DNA of 64,000 nt from Dactylorhiza incarnata (Eukaryota > Streptophyta > Magnoliopsida > Asparagales > Orchidaceae): NCBI GenBank assembly GCA_033032865.1, contig JAWHQI010000758.1:1-64000 (forward strand), in the 5' to 3' direction. Positions 20,783 to 32,114 of this stretch are shown in pieces; within the stretch, counting starts at the first letter, position 1; each line of letters opens with the position of its first letter. The position numbers were made by a program, and so were the translations under genes. Below the pieces are notes generated by a model. The model had not been told where the DNA came from, made no database searches, and was given only the letters and a program-made list of their open reading frames with translations.

Positions 20783-23700
20783 TTAAGGATAGAACCGTTT
20801 GAGGTCGTCGCCACTCCAGGTGCGCGGGATGTCTTCTCCTTCACTTGTCTGGAGGCGATAAGCCCCACTTTTTAATGCCTCCTTGACGATGAAAGGTCCT
20901 GCCCAATTAGGTTTTAACTTCCCGATATTACCTGCTCGAGCTGCTGCATCAACCTTTTTTAGTACGACGTCGCCAACCGTGAAATGCTTTACCCTGACAT
21001 TTTTGTCGAAGTATTTCGCCATCCTCCTTTTAACTTCTTCTTGTCTAACTGTTGCCTCATCCTGAAGTTCTTCGATTAGATCCAAACTGTATCTGATAGC
21101 CTCGTCATTGCATTCTATCCATGCTTCTCCTCCTTCTTTTCCGTACACAACTCTTGGAGTGGCCACTTCAAACTCCACAGGAACAACAGCCTCTGAGCCA
21201 TGAGATAGTTTGAACGGTGTTTCCCCTGTAGCTGAAGATGGAGTAGTACGAAGGGTCCAAAGGATGGAAGGAAGTTGATCTGCCCAGTTTCCCTTCTGAT
21301 TCCAAACCTTTTTCATCAAGAGCTGCTGGATTCGTCTGTTGGCTGCTTCTGCCTGGCCATTGGTCCTTGGATGATGTACTGAGGAGAACCGCAGGTCAAT
21401 TCCGACCTGGTCGCAGAATTTTATCATCTCAGGATTATTGAATTGTGGACCATTATCAGTGACGATTGCCAGCGGAATTCCGTGTCGACAGACAATTTCT
21501 CCCCAGATGAAGTTCCTGATGATTTGGGTAGTAGTTCTTGCCAGTGCCTTAGCCTCGATCCATTTGCTGAAGTAGTCAATCATCACTATGATAAAGCGGC
21601 GCTGACCGCTGGCCATTGGAAAGGGCCCGATGAGATCCATCCCCCAAACCGCAAAGGGCCAGGGTGCCGTTATTGACCTAAGCGACTGAGCGGGCAGGTG
21701 CTGAAGAGGAGCGAACTTTTGGCACTGCACACACCTCCTGGCAAATGCTTCAGCATCCTTTCTCATGGTCGGCCAAAAATATCCCTGCCGCAGAATCCTC
21801 TTTTCTAAGGTTCTTGCCCCTGAATGGCTACCACACTCCCCAGAGTGAACTTCCTGGAGTACGATAGGGATTTCTTCTTCCGAAACACATCGTGCTGAGG
21901 GGGAAATCAAAGTTTTTCTGTAGAGTATTCCTGCTATCAGATAATAATATGCCGCCTTCCTTTTGAATCTTCTCCGATCTTTGATGGAATGGTGAAACTC
22001 TCCTTTTGATAGAAACAACTCATAAGGATCCTTCCATGAAGGATTATGATCAATCTGCATGAGTTCTGCCTCGTCTATTGCCGGATGAAAAAGTTCAAAG
22101 GTCACTCCCCCTGATGGAAGACCGAACTTCGACAATTCATCTGCCTCCTCATTTTGTGTTCTTGGGATGTGCTCGATAATAAATGACTTGAATCTTCCGA
22201 TTTCCTTTTTGGCTAATAGCAGATACTTTCGCAGAATCGGCTCCCTTGTCTCATAATTTCCCAAGACTTGGGAAGCCATCACCAATGAATCAGTTCTAAC
22301 ATGCACATATTCTATACCCAACTCTTTCGCGAGCCTTAACCCAGCCAGAAGTGCTTCATACTCTGCCTGGTTATTCGTAACTGGGAAGAAGAACTTGATA
22401 GCTTGCTCCAGCCTGATGCCATTTGGACTGATCAACACTACTCCGGCTCCCACGGAGTTTTTGCCAGAAGCCCCATCCACATAAATGACCCAAGCCAGAG
22501 GAGATTGTACCGCCTGTTCTGGATTAAGCTCTGTTGTATCTACCAGGAAGTCTGCCAGGATTTGTGCTTTGATTGCTGTTCGGGGGATATATGATATCTC
22601 AAATTCGCTTAGTTCAATAGCCCATTTTGCCAACCTCCCTGAATGATCTGCTTTTCAAGAATACTCTTTAGAGGATGATCTGTAACAACTTGGATGGAAT
22701 GAGCCTGAAAATAAGGGCGAAGCCTTCGCGCAGACATAACCAAAGCCAAAGCCAGTTTCTCCAGGATCGAATATCTGGTTTCGGCATCTTTAAGGATGTG
22801 GCTGACATAGTATATTGGAAACTGCCTCCTCTTCTCTTCCCGAACAAGGACAGAACTCACCGCTTCTGGTCCGACTCCTAGATACAAGAATAGCTCTTCC
22901 CCCTCACGGGGACTTTGGAGTAGTGGAGTCGAAGTTAACTGTCCCTTTAGTTGCTCGAAAGCCTCGTTACATTCCTCGCTCCATTCGAACTTTGATCCCT
23001 TTCGCAATGTTTTAAAGAATGGGGCACTTTTATCTCCGGATTTAGAGATAAACCTGCTCAATCCTGCCAATCTTCCCCCAAGTTGTTGAACTTCTTTAGT
23101 ATTTCGAGGAGGGGTCATATCAAGGATGGCCTTCACCTTATCTGGATTTGGTGCAAGGCCATCAGGAGTCAGAAGATGTCCAAGAAATTTTCCTTTATTC
23201 GCCCCGAACACACATTTTAATGGGTTCAATTTTAACTTGAACCTCCGTAGAGTAGCGAACGTCTCTACGAGGTCTTTCAAGTGTAATGAGAAAGTTTTAC
23301 TTTTGAGAAGAAGGTCATCGACGTAAACTTCGAGATTCCTGCCCTTTTGATGTTTAAAGACGGTATCCATCATTCTTTGATATGTTGCACCCGCGTTTTT
23401 AAGACCAAAGGGCATTACGAGATAGCAGTAACACCTATCGTTTGTGATAAATGAGGTATGCGGGATGTCAGGCTTGTGCATTTTAATTTGATGATACCCG
23501 GAGAAGGCATCGAGGAAACTCATAAAACCATACCCAACCGCGGAATCAACTAAAACATCTATCCGAGGCAAAGGGTAACAATCTTTAGGGCACGCTTTAT
23601 TAAGTTTGGTGAAGTCTACGCACATGCGCCACTTCCCACCAGATTTTTTAACCATTACAACGTTCGACATCCACGTGGGATATTGAATTTCAGAAATGAA

Positions 23701-26415
23701 ACCCGCTTTTAGGAGTTTGGAAACCTCCTCTCTGATGGGCAACGCCAGCTTGGTCGCCACTTCTCTCTTCTTTTGTTGGACGGGCTTGAACTCAGGAGAT
23801 ACGTTTAGATGATGACAAGCCACGTCTGGATCCACTCCAGGCATATCCTCCGCTGACCAAGCGAAGATATCCAGATTCCCCAATAGGCAAGAGATTAGCT
23901 CCACTTTCTCCTCCTCTGATAACTCAGCGTTGATGACCAGCTTCTTTTCTGCCCCTTCAGCGATAGGAACATCTTGAGTCACTTGGGCAGGTTCCAAGTG
24001 AGCCCCTTCTCGATCTTTTCCTTCCTCGGCGGCCTCTGGAGACTCAGCCACCTCCAGCACCTCATCCGTGATCTTGGGAAGCGGAACGTCAGTGACCATG
24101 TTGACAGTTCGGACGTAGCACTCCCGAGCTACTTTGGGGTTGCTCCTAACCCGATATTGTTTTCCTTCAGCAGCAAACTTGAGGGCAAGATGAAAGGTGG
24201 ACACTACCGCCCTATACGCATTGAGAATCGGCCTCCCGAAGATGGCGCAGTAGTTACTTGGAGCATCTACTACCACAAAATTGATCAATTTTATCACTCC
24301 TCCGAGAGAGACCAGGAGCTTCACTGAACCCTCTACTTCCTTCTTCTCCCCAGAAAAACCGTAGAGGGGCCCATCGGTGGGAAGCAAATGCTTTCCAGTC
24401 TTCAGGGCTTCGAAAGTTGGGCGGAAAAGGAGATTGACGGAGGTGCCAGTATCAATCAGAATCTTGTGGACGGTATAGTTTTCAATGACGGCCCTGATAA
24501 CCACCGCATCATCGAAAGGATTAGCATTGGGGGGAAGGTCATCCTGACCAAACGTGACAATAGTGCTTTCGGGAGGAGAGCTTGTAGTGGCCGCCACTTC
24601 CTGCTTTAGAACTCTCGCAATGCTGGATTTGCGAGATGATTCTGCTCCAGCTCCCCCATGGATACAATAGATGTCCCCTAAGGGGCCCACATCATTGACT
24701 TCGATGCATTTGGTAGAAGGATGGTTATCGCCATAATAGCCGGCGTCCTCGACGTCGGCGCATTCCCAGGTTACTTCTACTGTTTCCTTCTCCTTCTTCT
24801 TCTCGGTAGTTGGCTCAGCAGTTTTATCTTTCCGAATTAGACCCCAGAGCTTTCCTTCTCCCAGAAGTCTTTCTATGAGCAAACGAAGGGCCCGACAGTC
24901 TTCAGTTAAATGCCCCCCTTCTTTGTGATATTCGCAATGAAGGTTCGGATTCCGATTACGAATATCCGACTTCAGGGGAGCAGGCTTTTTGAAATCTGGC
25001 CTCTTTTGCAGAATCTGGACTACCTCGTCCATGGTGACATTTAGGGGAGTGAATGAGTCCTGCGAATCATCGTATTGGGTTGATGGAATGATTGGAGGTG
25101 GCTGCGCGGCATACTGTGGTAAATATACCGGCATGATTTGTGGAAGGGGAGCGGATGGAGCGGGAGCGATGGCCAACGGTGGCTTCTGATCTTGAAACCG
25201 CTGATGGCCCATAAATGGTTGCTTGTTTTTGTAGTTCCTCCCCCTTTGGGAGCGGGGTTCGAAGTGAGACTGATTCGGTGGTGGATGACGGAAGGATGAA
25301 TTTGATGACTCCTTGTCGCTTACCAGCTTTGCGACGTAGTCTGGATTGCTCTTCTCTCCTCTGATAAACATATTTGCCAAACTTATCATCTCTTGATAAG
25401 TCTTAGGCTCCCTTATATTTGCTTCAAATTTTAGGGGGCCCTCCCTTAGGCCATGGATGAGGGCCACCCTATACAGTTCCGGGTCCACATTCTGAATTTC
25501 CATGATCTCTCTCTGGAATCGATCCACAAAACGAGCCCATGTCTCGCCTTCCCGTTGTTTTATATCGAAAAGGGCTGCCGGGCCGCTCTTTCTTTTCCTT
25601 GAAGTGGAGAATCTTAGCAGGAATTCTCTTCGCAGCTCTGTGAAACAACGGATCGATCTGGGATGCAGACCGTAAAACCATTCCCTCGCTTGCCCTTCAA
25701 AGGAGGTCACCAGAAGCTTGCACTTGGTTGCATCAGTCAAGGTTCTGAGAGCAACAGCTGACTCGAAAGCTTATAAATGAACCGTGGGATCCGTCTCTCC
25801 ATTGAATGCTGGCAGGCGAGGTTCCCTGAAATTATTGGGGGCAGGCTCTCCTCTGACTTCGTCCACAAAGGGAGAGGTCTCTTCCATATCTTCATATAGA
25901 GGAGTAGAGCAATAAGCCGCTGGAGCTGCGACTATTCGCGGACAAGCCGCCTGATAAGAAGACCGGGCGGCTGCTTCTGGCGGGTAGGAGTGATGAATAG
26001 GAACTTCAGGCGGGTAGGAGAGACGGGCCGTGCCTTCCTGCGGGTAGGGAATATGGGCGGCGTGAGAAGTCGCCCCCTGGAAGTCGAGGACTCGAGCTGG
26101 CATGTTGTGCGCGGCTTCCTGATAGAAGTTTTCCCTAGCCGCAGGATCTTCTTGCTGGAGCTGGAAATTAGCGGCCTGCGGTAGCGAGTAAGGAGGAGGT
26201 GGAGGAAGGACCGGGGTCACCGCCCGATTAGCCGCGGCTTGTTGCGTAACTAGTCGCTCCGTTAGTATTGCTAAAGTCCGACTGATCTCTTCAAGGCGCT
26301 GATCAGTGGCCCTCTGAGCCCGCTCGGCTTCTCTTTTTGACTGCTCCAGGGCTTCCCACAGAGAGTCCTCGCTACGATCGGAGCGGTCTCCAAGGGCGAA
26401 CTGACGGTCTGACAT
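20783..26415 (-). pseudogene. gag-pol: O1 gag-pol polyprotein with one stop and one frameshift
   Basis: The start is ATG at 26415 (MSDRQFALGDRSDRSEDS). The gag N terminus is Pro/Gln-rich. A TAA at 25773-25771 replaces a Gln codon early in gag (after DPTVHL). The frame then stays open through the gag domain, zinc knuckle (CEYHKEGGHLTEDC), protease (DTGTSVNLLF), RT (YVDDLLLKS) and the start of RNase H, until a one-base deletion near 22652 (AAGCCAGATC to AAGCAGATC). It resumes in another frame through the archaeal-type RNase H (VDGASGKNS) and the complete integrase to the stop at 20783. The two lesions make it non-functional as it stands; all catalytic motifs outside them are present. Confidence 0.94.
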
Positions 26416-26447
26416 TATGGCGAAAAGAGATTTCACCGGCACTCCGC

Positions 26448-26466
26448 GATCTGAAGGTCGCGTGTT
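26448..26466 (-). other. tRNA-Phe-like primer site of O1
   Basis: GATCTGAAGGTCGCGTGTT on the plus strand, 2 bases inside the 5' LTR edge (LTR begins 26469). Identical to the site in I1. See the finding on internal tRNA priming. Confidence 0.65.
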
Positions 26467-26468
26467 TC

Positions 26469-27313
26469 TGTTGAGTCCGAGAATGCATCTCCGAGGGAAA
26501 CCGGAGGCTGCGGGTTGCCGGTTACTTTCTAGATGAAAAGATGAGACCGCTAGCAGCGGTCAAGGCCAGACTTCGCCCGCCGCGGCAAATGCCACTCCTG
26601 CGACGGGCTTTCCTTTGATTAAAGAAAAGTGATTACAGCGGTCTGCAAGTGCAGAAAAAGAGAAGCCGGCCGGTCAGACAGTCCGCAAGACGGGAAACTC
26701 GAGTCCGCAGCTCAAACAAGCGAGCTCCTAGATTCGAGTGTGCGTGCCTTATGAACAGTGCCGCCCCCTATTTATAGGCTTGGGGGCCTGCCCGAATGGG
26801 CAGGGATAAAATAACCGCCTGCCCGGGTACAGGAGAAACGGGCAGGCGGTGACGGGATGCATAAAGAAGAAAAAAGAAAGAAGCCGCGCGGCTTGGCGGC
26901 TTGCTCTTCCGACCTGTCTGGCCTGAGGCTGAAGATACTGGGACCAAGTCAATGATTCAGACCGGGCGGCCTCTGGTTTGAGACCGCGGTCTGTCTTCTG
27001 GACATAGCTTGGCCACTCTTCGGAAGATAACCCGAGTAATTCCCGAGCTGAAACTGCGGCTTGCTCTTCTGGGTGTGAATCTTGAATCTCTGTAGCACTA
27101 CCCGAGCGGCCTCCTTCCTGAGACCGCGGATAGCCTTCTTATTTTGGCCCTTTGCGACTTTCACTCTTGGGGGCGGTCCGAAACTAACCTCGGACCACCC
27201 GGTCTGGTTTACCCTGAGCTGAGGGCAACCGATCCAGGAACTCAGCGGCCTGACCCAGCAGTTCGCCCGGTCCGAGAGTGATCAAACCCGAGAAGCGGTT
27301 TTCCGGGTAAACA
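26469..27313 (-). repeat. O1 5' LTR (type B), 845 bp
   Basis: On the minus strand it starts TGTTTACCCGGAAAACCGC and ends CGGACTCAACA. Its U3 differs from types A and C, but the promoter block with TATAAATA (around 26770), the GC-rich inverted repeats (CCTGCCCG/CGGGCAGG) and the U5 hairpins are shared. It is followed outside by GTCGC, part of O2's integrase gene. Confidence 0.94.
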
Positions 27314-30300
27314 GTCGCCACTCCAGGTGCGCGGGATGTCTTCTCCTTCACTTGTTTGGAGGCGATAAGCCCCACTTTTTAATGCCTCCTTGACGATGAA
27401 ATGTCCAGCCCAATTAGGATTTAGCTTCCCGACATTACCTGTTCGGGCTGCTGCATCAACCTTTTTTAATACGACGTCGCCGACAGCAAAATGCTTTACC
27501 CTAACATTTTTGTCAAAGTACTTTGCCATCCTCCTTTTAACTTCTTCTTGCCTTATTGTTGCCTCATCCTGAAGTTCTTCGATTAGATCCAAACTATACT
27601 TGACAGCCTCGTCATTGTATTCTACCCACGCTTCTCCTCCTTTTCCGTGCACAACTCTTGGAGTGACCACCTCAAACTCCACAGGAACAACAGCCTCCGA
27701 GCCATGAGACAGTTTGAATGGTATCTCCACTGTAGCTGAAGATGGAGTAGTACGAAGAGTCCAAAGGATGGAGGGAAGTTGATCTGCCCAGTTTCCTTTC
27801 TGATTCCAAACTCTTTTCATCAGGAGCTGCTGGATTCTCCTGTTGGCTGCTTCTACCTGACCATTGGTCCTTGGATGATGTACTGAGGAAAACCGCAGGT
27901 CAATTCCAACCTGATCGCAAAATTTTATCATCTCGGGATTATTGAATTGTGGACCATTATCAGTGACAATTGCCAGCGGAATTCCGTGTCGGCAGACTAT
28001 TTCTCCCCAGATGAAGTTTCTGATGATTTGAGTAGTAGTTCTTGCCAGTGCCTTAGCCTCGATCCACTTACTGAAGTAGTCAATCATCACTATGATAAAG
28101 CGGCGCTGACCGCTAGCCATTGGAAAGGGTCCGATGAGATCCATCCCCCAAACTGCAAAGGGCCAGGGTGCAGTTATTGACCTAAGCAACTGAGCGGGCA
28201 GATGCTGAAGAGGAGCGAACTTTTGGCACTGCGCACACAGCTTGGCAAATGCTTCAGCATCCTTTCTCATAGTCGGCCAAAAATATCCTTGCCGCAGGAT
28301 CCTCTTTTCTAAGGTTTTTGCCCCTAAATGGCTACCACACTCCCAAGAATGAACTTCCTAAAGTACGATAGGGATCTCTTCTTCTGAAACACATCGTGCT
28401 GAGGGGGAAATCATAGTTTTTCTGTAGAGTACTCCTGCTATTAGATAATAATATGCCGCCTTCCTTTTAAATCTTCTCCTATCTTTGATGGAATGGTGGA
28501 ACTCCCCCTTTGATAGGAATAACTCGTAAGGATCCTTCCATGAAGGATTATGATCAATTTGCATGAGTTCTGCCTCATCTACTGCCGGATGAAAGAGTTC
28601 AAAGGTCACTCCCCCTGATGGAAGACCGAACTTCGACAATTCATCTGCCTCCTCATTTTGCGTTCTTGGGATGTGCTCGATAATAAATGACTTGAATCTT
28701 CCGATTTCCTTTTTGGCTAATAGCAGATATTTTTGCAGAATCGGCTCCCTTGTCTCATAGTTTCCCAAGACCTGGGAAGACATCACCAGTGAATCGGTTC
28801 TAACATGTACATATTCTATGCCCAACTCCTTCGCAAGCCTTAGCCCAGCCAGAAGTGCTTCGTATTCTGCCTGGTTATTTGTAACTGGAAAGAAGAACTT
28901 GATAGCTTGTTCCAGCCTGATGCCATTTGGGCTGATCAACACTACTCCGGCTCCCACGGAGTTTTTGCCAGAAGCCCCATCCACATAAATGATCCAAGCC
29001 AGAGGAGATCGTACCACCTGTTCAGGACTAAGCTCTGTTCTATCTACCAGGAAGTCTACCAAGATTTGCGCTTTGATTGCTGTTCGGGGGATATATGATA
29101 TCTCAAATTCACTTAGTTCAATAGCCCATTTTGCCAACCTCCCTGAATGATCTGGCTTTTCAAGAATATTTTTTAAAGGACGATCTGTAATAACTTGGAC
29201 GGAATGAGCCTGAAAATAAGGGCGAAGCCTTCGCACAGACATAACCAAAGCCAAGGCCAGTTTCTCCAGGATCGAATATCTGGTTTTCGCATTCTTAAGG
29301 ATGTGGCTGACATAGTATATTGGAAACTGCCTCCTCTTTTCTTCGCGAACGAGGACGGAACTCACCGCTTCTGGTCCGACTCCCAGATATAAGAATAGCT
29401 TTTCTCCCTCACGGGGACTTTGGAGTAGTGGAGTCGAAGTTAACTGTCCCTTCAACTGCTCGAAGGCCTTGTTACACTCCTCGCTCCATTCGAACTTTGA
29501 TCCCCCTCGCAATGTTTTAAAGAATGGGGCACTTTGTCTCCGGATCTGGAGATAAACCTGCTCAATCCTGCCAATCTCCCCCCAAGTTGTTGAACTTCTT
29601 TAGTATTTCGAGGAGGGGTCATATCAAGGATGGCCTTCAACTTATCTGGATTTGGTGCAAGGCCATCAGGAGTTAAGAGATGCCCAAGAAACTTTCCTTT
29701 GCTTGCCCCGAATACACATTTCAATGGGTTTAATTTTAACTTGAACCTCCGTAGAGTAGCGAACGTCTCCACGAGGTCTTTCAAGTGTAATGAGAATGTT
29801 TTACTTTTGAGAAGAAGATCATCAACGTAAACTTCGAGATTCCTGCCCTTTTGATGTTTAAAAACGGTATCCATCATTCTTTGGTATGTTGCACCCGCGT
29901 TTTTAAGACCGAAAGGCATTACGAGATAGCAGTAACACCCATCGTTTGTGATAAATGAGGTATGCGGGATGTCAGGTCTGTGCATTTTAATTTGATGGTA
30001 CCCGGAGAAGGCATCGAGGAAACTAATAAAACCAAACCCAACCGCGGAATCAACTAAGACATCTATCCGAGGCAAAGGGTAACAATCTTTAGGGCACGCA
30101 TTATTAAGTTTGGTGAAGTCCACGCACATGCGCCACTTCTCACAAGATTTCTTAACCATTAGAACATTCGACATCCACGTGGGATATTGAATCTCAGAAA
30201 TGAAACTCGCTTTTAGGAGTTTGGAAACCTCCTCTCTGATGGGCAACGCCAGCTTGGTCGCCACTTCTCTCTTCTTTTGCTGGACGGGCTTGAACTCAGG

Positions 30301-31227
30301 AGATACGTTTAGATGATGACAAGCCACGTCCGGATCCACTCCTGGCATATCCTCCGCTGACCAAGCGAAGATATCCAGATTCTCCAACAGACGGGAGATT
30401 AGCTCCACTTTCTCCTCTTCTGGCAACTCAGCGTTGATGACTAGCTTCTTTTCTGCCCCCTTAGCAGTAGGAACTTCTTGGGTCGCTTGGGCAGGTTCCA
30501 AGTGAGCCCCTTCTCGATCTTTTCTTTCCTCGGCGGCCTCTGGAGACTCAGCAACCTCCAAAACCTCATCCATGATCTTGGGAAGTGGAGCGTCGGTGAC
30601 CATGTTGACAGTTCGGACGTAGCACTCCCGAGCTACCTTTGGGTTGCTTCTGACCCGATATTGTTTTCCTTCAGCAGCGAACTTGAGGGCAAGGTGAAAA
30701 GTGGACACTATTGCTCTATACGCATTGAGAACCGGCCTCCCGAAGATAGCACAGTAGTTGCTTGGGGCATCTACTACCACGAAATTGACCAACTTTATCA
30801 CCCCTCCAAGAGAGACCAGGAGCTTCACCGAACCCTCCAAGAGAGACCAGGAGCTTCACCAACGTGACAATAGTGCTTTCGGGAGGAGAACTTGTAGTGG
30901 CTGCCACTTCCTGCCTTAGAACTCTCGCAATGCTGGATTTGCGAGATGATTCCGCTTCAGCTCCCCCATGGATACAATAGATGTCCCCTAGGGGGCCCAC
31001 ATCATTGACCTCGACGCATTCGGTAGAAGGATGGATGTCACCATAGCAGCCGGCGTCCTCGACGTCGGCGCATTCCCAGGTCACTTCTACTGTTTCCTTC
31101 TCCTTTTTCTTCTCGGTAGTTGGCTCAGCAGCTTTATCTTTCCGAACTAGACCCCGGAGCTTTCCTTCTCCCAGGAGTCTTTCTATAAGCAGACGAAGAG
31201 CTCGACAGTCTTCAGTTAGATGTCCCC
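27314..31227 (-). pseudogene. gag-pol: O2 pol: end of gag to integrase, protease deleted, several lesions
   Basis: Read from 31227 down. The linker after the zinc knuckle is joined directly to sequence beyond the protease: ~220 bases that in O1 hold the DTG active site are absent, and a 31-base segment is present twice in tandem at the join (30802-30832 and 30833-30860). RT follows with YVDDLLLKS. A one-base deletion near 29533 breaks the frame after SRSGDK. The archaeal-type RNase H (VDGASGKNS) is open to TAG at 28360-28358, which replaces the Gln of a VLQEVHSG-type motif just before the integrase zinc finger. The integrase core (WGMDL, VTDNG, GQVEAAN) is then open to the O1 insertion at 27313. 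Clearly non-functional. Confidence 0.93.
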
Positions 31228-32063
31228 TGTTTGCCCGGAAAACCGCTTCTCGGTTTGAACCATTATCAGACCGCTCGGACTCCTGGGCTAAGCCGCTGGG
31301 TCCTGGAATCGGCGGTTCTCAGTTCAGGAAGGGCCAGGCCGGGCGGCCTGGTGTCATTTCCGGATCGCCCCCAAAGGGATAAGATCGTCAAAGAGCCAAG
31401 GCAAGAAGTTCATCCGCGGTCTCAGCCAGAAGGCCGCGCGGGTTGTCCCATAGAAACTCGAAGTTCCAGCCCCGAAGAACAGGCCGGGGCTCCAGATCGA
31501 AGGCTATCCAAGTTACCTCTTGAAGATCGGCTAAGTCATGACCAGAAGGCAGACCGCGGCCTCAATCTCCAAACCGCGCGGTCTGCATTATTGACTTGGT
31601 CCCGGTGTCCTCAGCCGCAAGCAAGACAGGTCGGGAAGGCAGGCCGTCAGATCGCGCGGCCTCTTTCTTTTTCTTCTTTGTGTATCCCGTCACCGCCTGC
31701 CCGTTTCTCCTGTACCCGGGCAGGAGGTTATTTTATCCCTGCCCAATCGGGCAGGCCCCCAAGCCTATAAATAGGGGGCGGCACTGTTCACAAGACACGC
31801 AGACTCGAATCCAAGAGCTCGCTTGTCTGAGCTCCGGTCTCGAGTTTCAGGTCTTGCGAACTGTTCGACCGGCCGGCTTCTGTTCTTTCGCATTTGTAAC
31901 CGCTTCTTTTCAATCAAAGGAAAGCCCGTCGCAGGAGTGGCATTTGCCGCGACGGGCGAAGTCTGGCCTCGACCGCTGCTAGCGGTCTGAATTCTCTAAC
32001 TAAATAGTAACTGATAGTCCGTAACCCTCGTTTTCCTTCGGAGGCGCACTTTTGAATCGAACA
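31228..32063 (+). repeat. I2 5' LTR (type A), 836 bp
   Basis: TGTTTGCCCGG...GAATCGAACA. TATA box TATAAATA at 31766-31773. The U5 hairpin GCCCGTCGC/GCGACGGGC (about 31925-31958) and GACCGCT/AGCGGTC (about 31972-31988) are perfect. Confidence 0.96.
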
Positions 32064-32065
32064 GA

Positions 32066-32084
32066 AACACGCGGCCTTCAGATC
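32066..32084 (+). other. tRNA-Phe-like primer site of I2
   Basis: AACACGCGGCCTTCAGATC, 2 bases after the LTR. It has one change from the I1/O1 site (A to G), which still allows a G.U pair with the tRNA. I3 carries the same variant. Confidence 0.6.
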
Positions 32085-32114
32085 GCAGACTGTCAGCGAA
32101 ATCCTTGGTTCAGA

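Larger units (their letters stand above)
1..27313 (-). mobile_element. O1: Tat-lineage Ty3/gypsy LTR retrotransposon, nearly complete, interrupted by I1
   Basis: A minus-strand element whose 5' LTR is 26469-27313 and whose 3' LTR is cut by the window start (1-776). In element order it carries the tRNA-like primer site (26448-26466), gag-pol (26415 down to 20783), a spacer (20782-19034), then gene Y (17166-19033) and gene X (965-16810) on the opposite strand. Gene X is split by element I1 (2722-16570). Without I1 about 13.4 kb is in view. O1 itself lies in the last integrase codons of O2: the sequence right of 27313 continues O2's reading frame. The left target-site duplication is outside the window. 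The two LTRs differ at roughly 6-7 sites by eye, more than in I1 or I2, which fits an older insertion. Confidence 0.93.
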
